DNA of 8,390 bases from an uncultured Faecalibacterium sp. (lineage in GTDB: Bacteria > Bacillota > Clostridia > Oscillospirales > Ruminococcaceae). How positions within the stretch are numbered: position 1 is the first letter of the stretch; every line of letters begins with the position of its first letter. Shown piece by piece: positions 5,804-8,390 of this stretch. The DNA lies in contig CABQHF010000088.1 in the NCBI GenBank assembly GCA_902463905.1, positions 1-8,390 on the forward strand, written 5' to 3'. Under the pieces are notes generated by a model, which had not been told where the DNA came from, made no database searches, and saw nothing but the letters and a program-made list of their open reading frames with translations. The translations under genes were made by a program, and so were the position numbers.

Positions 5804-6373
5804 TCAGTCAGCGTAGTGGTTGATCTCGACGGTGGCGGGGAACACGTTCATGTCGATGCGGCAGTTGCTGCGCACGGTCACGCTGGTCAGGGCAGTGCAG
5901 TCCTTGAAAGCGCCGGTCTTGATGTAGCCCACGCTCTCAGGGATGGTGATGTCGGACAGAGCGGTGCAGCCGTTGAAGGCAGCGGTCTCAATGTACTCCA
6001 CGCCATCGGCCAGGGTCACGGTGGTCAGGTTGGTGCAGCCCTTGAAGGAGCTGCCGCCCACGGTGGTCACACCGGCTTCCACCACAACAGCGGTGATCTC
6101 GTCGGCCCGGTCAGCCCAGGGAGCGGGGGAGTTGCTGCTGTAGTCGGTCATGCGGCCGTTGCCGCTGATGGTCAGGGTGCCGTCGGCCAGGGTCCAGGTC
6201 ACGTTCTCGCCGCAGGAGCTGTCGCCGGCGGCGGCAGCAGAAGCAGCGGTGGAAGCGGTGCTGGAAGCAGCAGAAGATGCGCTGCTGCCGCAGCCGGTCA
6301 GGGCGATGCAGCTCACAGCAAGAACAGCGGCAGCGGCCAGGCTGCACAGACGGGTCATGGTATTGCGTTTCAT
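5804..6373 (-). CDS. BspA-type leucine-rich-repeat lipoprotein
   Basis: A 189-residue predicted surface lipoprotein. A basic start (MKRNTMTR), a hydrophobic stretch and lipobox ALTGC (Cys28) are followed by a low-complexity Ser/Ala/Thr linker (29-53). Residues 54-90 carry a CGENVTWTL...GTLTISGNGRMTDY...PW block common ahead of BspA-type repeats in gut Firmicutes. About three LRR_5 repeats of 23 residues follow (roughly 92-160), recognisable as SFKGCTNLTTVTL, AFNGCTALSDITI and AFKDCTALTSVTV. BspA-type repeats usually mediate binding to host proteins or other cells; here the array is very short. ATG 6373 is chosen for AGAGG about 10 bases upstream and for the signal peptide. An ATG four codons in is possible, and the longer open frame upstream is noncoding. 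It is preceded by an extended -10 promoter at 6464-6472 and is probably the first gene of the minus-strand group. Confidence 0.88.
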   Translation of the reverse strand: MKRNTMTRLCSLAAAAVLAVSCIALTGCGSSASSAASSTASTAASAAAAGDSSCGENVTWTLADGTLTISGNGRMTDYSSNSPAPWADRADEITAVVVEAGVTTVGGSSFKGCTNLTTVTLADGVEYIETAAFNGCTALSDITIPESVGYIKTGAFKDCTALTSVTVRSNCRIDMNVFPATVEINHYAD

Positions 6374-6463
6374 TTGGGATAGTCCTCTTTCCTTATTCCT
6401 ATTTTTTAGCCTCCCCGCCCGTCGCGAAGCTGTGCGCCGGGCAAGGACAGGTGCCAAGACAGC

Positions 6464-6472
6464 ATTATAGCA
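6464..6472 (-). promoter_or_regulatory. Extended -10 promoter for the LRR lipoprotein gene
   Basis: On the minus strand TGC directly precedes a perfect TATAAT (6469-6464), an extended -10 element. The expected -35 position holds only a weak match (TTCCAT). Transcription would begin near 6457, giving a leader of about 84 bases before ATG 6373. The TATAAT lies in otherwise GC-rich sequence, which strengthens the call. Confidence 0.6.
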
Positions 6473-6583
6473 CAACCCAGGGAAAGATGGAAGTTCCAAT
6501 TTGGAGTTTTTTCGCATTTTGTGCCGGAGCTGCGCGCATCCCGGCCGGGAGGGAGCCATTTTCTGGCAGAAAAGCGGTTTTCC

Positions 6584-6614
6584 TGCCCGGAATGTTCCCC
6601 TCCGGCATTTTTTT
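6584..6614 (+). terminator. Candidate orphan intrinsic terminator
   Basis: TGCCCGGA (6584-6591) pairs with TCCGGCA (6601-6607) with one bulged C and a 9-base loop, followed by seven T (6608-6614). This is terminator-like on the plus strand, yet no plus-strand gene lies upstream of it in this gap. An adjacent hairpin (GGCAG/CTGCC, 6565-6587) overlaps it. It may end a small RNA or antisense transcript, or be chance in GC-rich DNA. Confidence 0.35.
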
Positions 6615-6634
6615 CGGGCACCGGCGGCCACAAA

Positions 6635-6680
6635 ATGTATGCTGTTATACATGTAGTTTAGCATAGATGTAGTATACAGG
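6635..6680. repeat. AT-rich block of short direct and inverted repeats
   Basis: ATGTAT/ATACAT form an inverted pair (6635-6640 and 6647-6652). ATGTAGT is repeated directly at 6651-6657 and 6667-6673. CTGTTATAC (6642-6650) and GTATACAG (6672-6679) form an imperfect inverted pair. Such nested half-sites resemble regulator binding DNA. The role is unknown. Confidence 0.35.
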
Positions 6681-6689
6681 GCAAGACCT

Positions 6690-6719
6690 TTGACAAAAGT
6701 GACGAAATTCGACGATAAA
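6690..6719 (+). promoter_or_regulatory. Possible second, upstream promoter of the XRE gene
   Basis: A perfect TTGACA (6690-6695) is followed after 18 bases by GATAAA (6714-6719), a four-of-six match to the -10 consensus. The inverted repeat 6695-6732 would lie across its spacer and -10, so a protein bound there would block it. This is weaker than the promoter at 6738-6766. Confidence 0.35.
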
Positions 6720-6732
6720 TATCGTCACTTTT
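6695..6732. promoter_or_regulatory. Inverted-repeat operator candidate upstream of the XRE regulator
   Basis: AAAAGTGACGA (6695-6705) and TCGTCACTTTT (6722-6732) are perfect 11-base inverted arms. Nested inside, GACGAT (6711-6716) and ATCGTC (6721-6726) form a second dyad around AAAT. GACGA/TCGTC therefore occurs three times in 26 bases. The repeat ends 5 bases before the -35 of the regulator's main promoter, the usual place for an operator of an autoregulated XRE protein. The T-rich end also gives it some terminator character, but its position between divergent genes argues for an operator. Confidence 0.6.
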
Positions 6733-6737
6733 CTTGC

Positions 6738-6766
6738 TTTACATTTCGTTTTCCGTTGTGTATAAT
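6738..6766 (+). promoter_or_regulatory. Main promoter of the XRE regulator gene
   Basis: TTTACA (6738-6743), exactly 17 bases, then a perfect TATAAT (6761-6766). Transcription should start near 6773, leaving a leader of about 59 bases before ATG 6832. This is the best promoter match in the window. Confidence 0.8.
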
Positions 6767-6831
6767 CAACCTGCTGTAAACCAAAAATCAAGGATGTTCC
6801 CCGATATGGGGCCACTGAGGAGTCAGACATC

Positions 6832-7527
6832 ATGGAATTCAATCGTATCATCAAGCTGCTGCGCAAGGAGCGCGGCATCACCCAGAAGCAGGCGGCTGAG
6901 GATCTGGGTGTTTCGCAGGCCCTGCTGTCCCACTACGAAAAAGGCATCCGCGAATGCGGGCTGGACTTCGTGGTGCGCGTGGCCGATTATTATAATGTTT
7001 CCTGCGATTATCTGCTGGGCCGCAGTGCCGAGCGCAACGGCATGATGCTCTCGGCCGAGGATCTGCCCAACCCCGAAAAGATGAAGGACAGCATCTACCA
7101 CGGCAGCGTGCTGCCCACCATGAACAAGAAGCTGATCTCCAACAGCCTGAACGTGCTGTATGCCAAGATCGGCCAGTGCCACAGCAAGGCTCTGACCACC
7201 GAGGTGAGCTCCTACTTGATGATGGCGGTGGCCAAGATGTTCCGCCTGTTGTACTCGGCCGAGCCGCACAACGCCGCCAGCATGTTCAGCATTGAGCCGC
7301 ACCGCTGGCGCGGCTATTCCGACGCGGTGATGCGGATGTCCGAGGCCAATGTGGAAGCCCTGCTGGCCGGTGAGGACGTGAACGGCGGCGAGGGCGTGAA
7401 GGATCCCGCCTGCCTCGCCATGACCACTGAGAGCCTGACCCGGGAGTTCCCGCTATACACCCCCAGCCTGTTGAATCTGGTCAAGACCAGCGAGACCCAT
7501 GTCAAGGGCCTGACGCCGGAGAACTGA
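6832..7527 (+). CDS. XRE-family transcriptional regulator with uncharacterised C-terminal domain
   Basis: A 231-residue cytoplasmic DNA-binding protein. Residues about 5-64 form a Cro/C1-type helix-turn-helix: RIIKLLRKERGITQKQAA, the turn and recognition helix GVSQALLSHYEKGIR, then LDFVVRVADYYNVSCDYLLGR, the typical closing helices of this family. The remaining 165 residues look largely helical (for example EVSSYLMMAVAKMFRLLY, 124-141) and match no domain I recognise. There is no peptidase motif of the ImmA or LexA kind and no membrane segment. ATG 6832 has GAGGAG at 6817-6822. The gene has a strong promoter with an inverted repeat directly upstream, suggesting autoregulation. It is divergent from the LRR lipoprotein gene and followed by the Tat lipoprotein gene, so either could be a target. 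It lies on the chromosome side of the tRNA and is not obviously phage-derived. Confidence 0.9.
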   Translation: MEFNRIIKLLRKERGITQKQAAEDLGVSQALLSHYEKGIRECGLDFVVRVADYYNVSCDYLLGRSAERNGMMLSAEDLPNPEKMKDSIYHGSVLPTMNKKLISNSLNVLYAKIGQCHSKALTTEVSSYLMMAVAKMFRLLYSAEPHNAASMFSIEPHRWRGYSDAVMRMSEANVEALLAGEDVNGGEGVKDPACLAMTTESLTREFPLYTPSLLNLVKTSETHVKGLTPEN

Positions 7528-7576
7528 AATCCCGTCGTACCGGGGTGATATTCCTGTGAATTGTTCCCCCAAACCC

Positions 7577-7605
7577 TTGCAACCATGCACAAAAAACGGT
7601 ATAAA
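7577..7605 (+). promoter_or_regulatory. Promoter for the Tat lipoprotein gene
   Basis: TTGCAA (7577-7582), a 17-base spacer and TATAAA (7600-7605). A start near 7612 gives a leader of about 54 bases before ATG 7666. There is no convincing terminator after the XRE gene (only a weak CCCG/CGGG dyad at 7531-7546 without a T-tract), so readthrough is also possible. Confidence 0.65.
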
Positions 7606-7665
7606 GAGAGTAGAAGATTCTGGAAAAGAGCAAGATTTCCACAGATCAAACAGGAGGACAACCTT

Positions 7666-8283
7666 ATGTCGAATAAAATTTCCCGCCGTGCATTCCTGAA
7701 GTGTGCAGGGGTTTCTGCCGCTGCCGTCGGCTCTGCCAGCCTGCTGAGCGGCTGCAAGATCAACGGCAACACCACCGTGGTCAACGATGTGAAGGTGGGC
7801 GACACCGTCAAGAACTGGAACGGTCTGGGCGTACAGCTGACCAGCGTCTTCCACCTGACCCAGGACCCCGCACAGGCCGGTTATGAGTATCTGGGTGTGC
7901 GTGTGACCGTGCTGAACCGCAGCAAGACCGACTCCTACACCATCGGTGCACAGGGCATCGACGCCATCAACGCCGCTTACCCCGTGCCTCCGCTGAGCAA
8001 CGTGGACGCCAACTTCCAGGCCATGGCCGCCGCCACCACCGACTTCGTGGCCAGCTGCGACGGTCAGGGTGCTGCCGTGAGCGCCAACGTCTCCGTGTAC
8101 AACTCCAACTCCCAGAGTTTTTCCGACAGCGAGACCCTGCCCCCGCAGGCTTCCGGCTACATCGTGCTGATGCTTCTGGTGCCCACCGGCTGGAAGGAGC
8201 TGCAGGTGACCTATATGCCCACCTTCGCCCCGGAAAAGACCCTGACCTTCACCATGAAGGCCGCCGACGTGATCCGCGGCTAA
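7666..8283 (+). CDS. Tat-type lipoprotein, DUF4352-like
   Basis: A 205-residue exported lipoprotein. ISRRAFLKCAG (5-15) is a perfect Tat consensus, followed by a short hydrophobic segment and lipobox LLSGC with Cys30, so it should be exported folded and lipid-anchored. The mature region starts with a short linker. It is then rich in beta-strand-like segments: GLGVQLTSVFHL (53-64), YEYLGVRVTVLNRSK (73-87), and a closing segment 172-197 that aligns without gaps with residues 151-176 of the protein at 4355-4960. The pattern is consistent with DUF4352-type immunoglobulin-like extracellular domains, but I did not confirm this. ATG 7666 follows a perfect AGGAGG (7652-7657). It has its own promoter 3' of the XRE gene. 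The substrate, if any, is unknown. It is clearly paralogous to the minus-strand gene about 2.7 kb away. Confidence 0.83.
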   Translation: MSNKISRRAFLKCAGVSAAAVGSASLLSGCKINGNTTVVNDVKVGDTVKNWNGLGVQLTSVFHLTQDPAQAGYEYLGVRVTVLNRSKTDSYTIGAQGIDAINAAYPVPPLSNVDANFQAMAAATTDFVASCDGQGAAVSANVSVYNSNSQSFSDSETLPPQASGYIVLMLLVPTGWKELQVTYMPTFAPEKTLTFTMKAADVIRG

Positions 8284-8390
8284 AGCCGGAATGCCGCCTG
8301 CAGGTGCATTGAATTTCGTCTATTTTGTACGGGACGCCCACAGAATGTTCACAATTATTTTGTAAAAAGCATTGACTTTTGCGGATTTTT
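8284..8390. other. Right-hand intergenic end of the window
   Basis: This 107-base stretch follows the lipoprotein stop codon. CCTGCAGG (8298-8305) is palindromic but lacks a T-tract, so no clear terminator is seen. CACAA...TTGTA forms a short dyad at about 8350-8363. TTGACT at 8372-8377 could be the -35 of a promoter whose -10 lies beyond the edge. No gene is visible. Confidence 0.35.

Larger units (their letters stand above)
6374..6831. other. 458-base divergent intergenic regulatory region
   Basis: No credible coding sequence fits here. Left to right it holds the GC-rich leader of the LRR lipoprotein gene, with a small hairpin (GCCCG/CGGGC arms, about 6416-6444). Then come that gene's promoter, a stretch with short hairpins including one followed by seven T (6584-6614), an AT-rich block of short direct and inverted repeats (6635-6680), the inverted repeat 6695-6732, and the promoter and leader of the XRE regulator. 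The length and density of dyads suggest more regulation than two simple promoters, or an unrecognised small RNA. Confidence 0.6.

Noticed and set aside
6374..6664. Upstream extension of the LRR lipoprotein gene to 6664
   Set aside because: The added residues are not signal-like and the stretch contains the gene's own promoter; ATG 6373 has a ribosome binding site and a clean lipoprotein signal.
6406..6666. Open frames on both strands in the 6374-6831 gap
   Set aside because: They lack ribosome binding sites and family resemblance, and they overlap promoters and hairpins.
6695..6732. Inverted repeat as a transcription terminator
   Set aside because: It lies between divergent genes with no transcript to end there, has a low-GC stem and a 16-base loop, and sits against a strong -35; an operator fits better, though terminator activity is not excluded.

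Overview
The window looks like chromosome from a high-GC member of the Clostridia. Faecalibacterium or a close Ruminococcaceae relative is my best guess from GC content and protein families; this is not proven. Supporting signs are strong AGGAGG ribosome binding sites, TTGACA/TATAAT-type promoters, DUF3048 (YerB-type) lipoproteins, a BspA-type leucine-rich-repeat lipoprotein and perfect twin-arginine export signals.

Layout. Positions 1-1498 (+) are the end of an integrated mobile element: the last codons of a probable excisionase/helix-turn-helix gene (1-80) and a complete tyrosine recombinase (95-1498). Next come a set of short direct repeats (1570-1600), a long perfect hairpin terminator (1614-1653) and a tRNA-Lys(TTT) gene on the minus strand (1653-1728, CCA encoded). 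The natural reading is that the element is inserted at the 3' end of tRNA-Lys and extends leftwards out of the window, while everything to the right is host chromosome. From 1884 a good sigma-A-type promoter drives two tandem DUF3048-type lipoprotein genes (1990-3213 and 3227-4303), the second strongly diverged. They end at a bidirectional terminator (4311-4346), facing a minus-strand group. Read in the direction of transcription that group is a BspA-type LRR lipoprotein (6373-5804), a histidine phosphatase (5738-5064) and a small Tat-exported protein (4960-4355) with its own promoter. A 458-base intergenic region (6374-6831) separates this group from a divergent XRE-family regulator (6832-7527). 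It holds promoters in both directions, an inverted-repeat operator candidate and an unassigned hairpin with a T-tract. The last gene (7666-8283) encodes a Tat-type lipoprotein that is a paralogue of the 4355-4960 product.

How the genes may work together. Five of the eight complete protein genes encode exported or envelope-anchored proteins, so the chromosomal part is best described as a cell-surface lipoprotein neighbourhood with one embedded regulator. No enzyme pathway or defence system is visible. The points most worth following are the element/tRNA junction, the degenerate second DUF3048 protein, the pair of Tat paralogues of which one has lost its lipobox cysteine, and the operator architecture in front of the XRE regulator. 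I found no CRISPR array, rRNA, insertion sequence or riboswitch that I could support.
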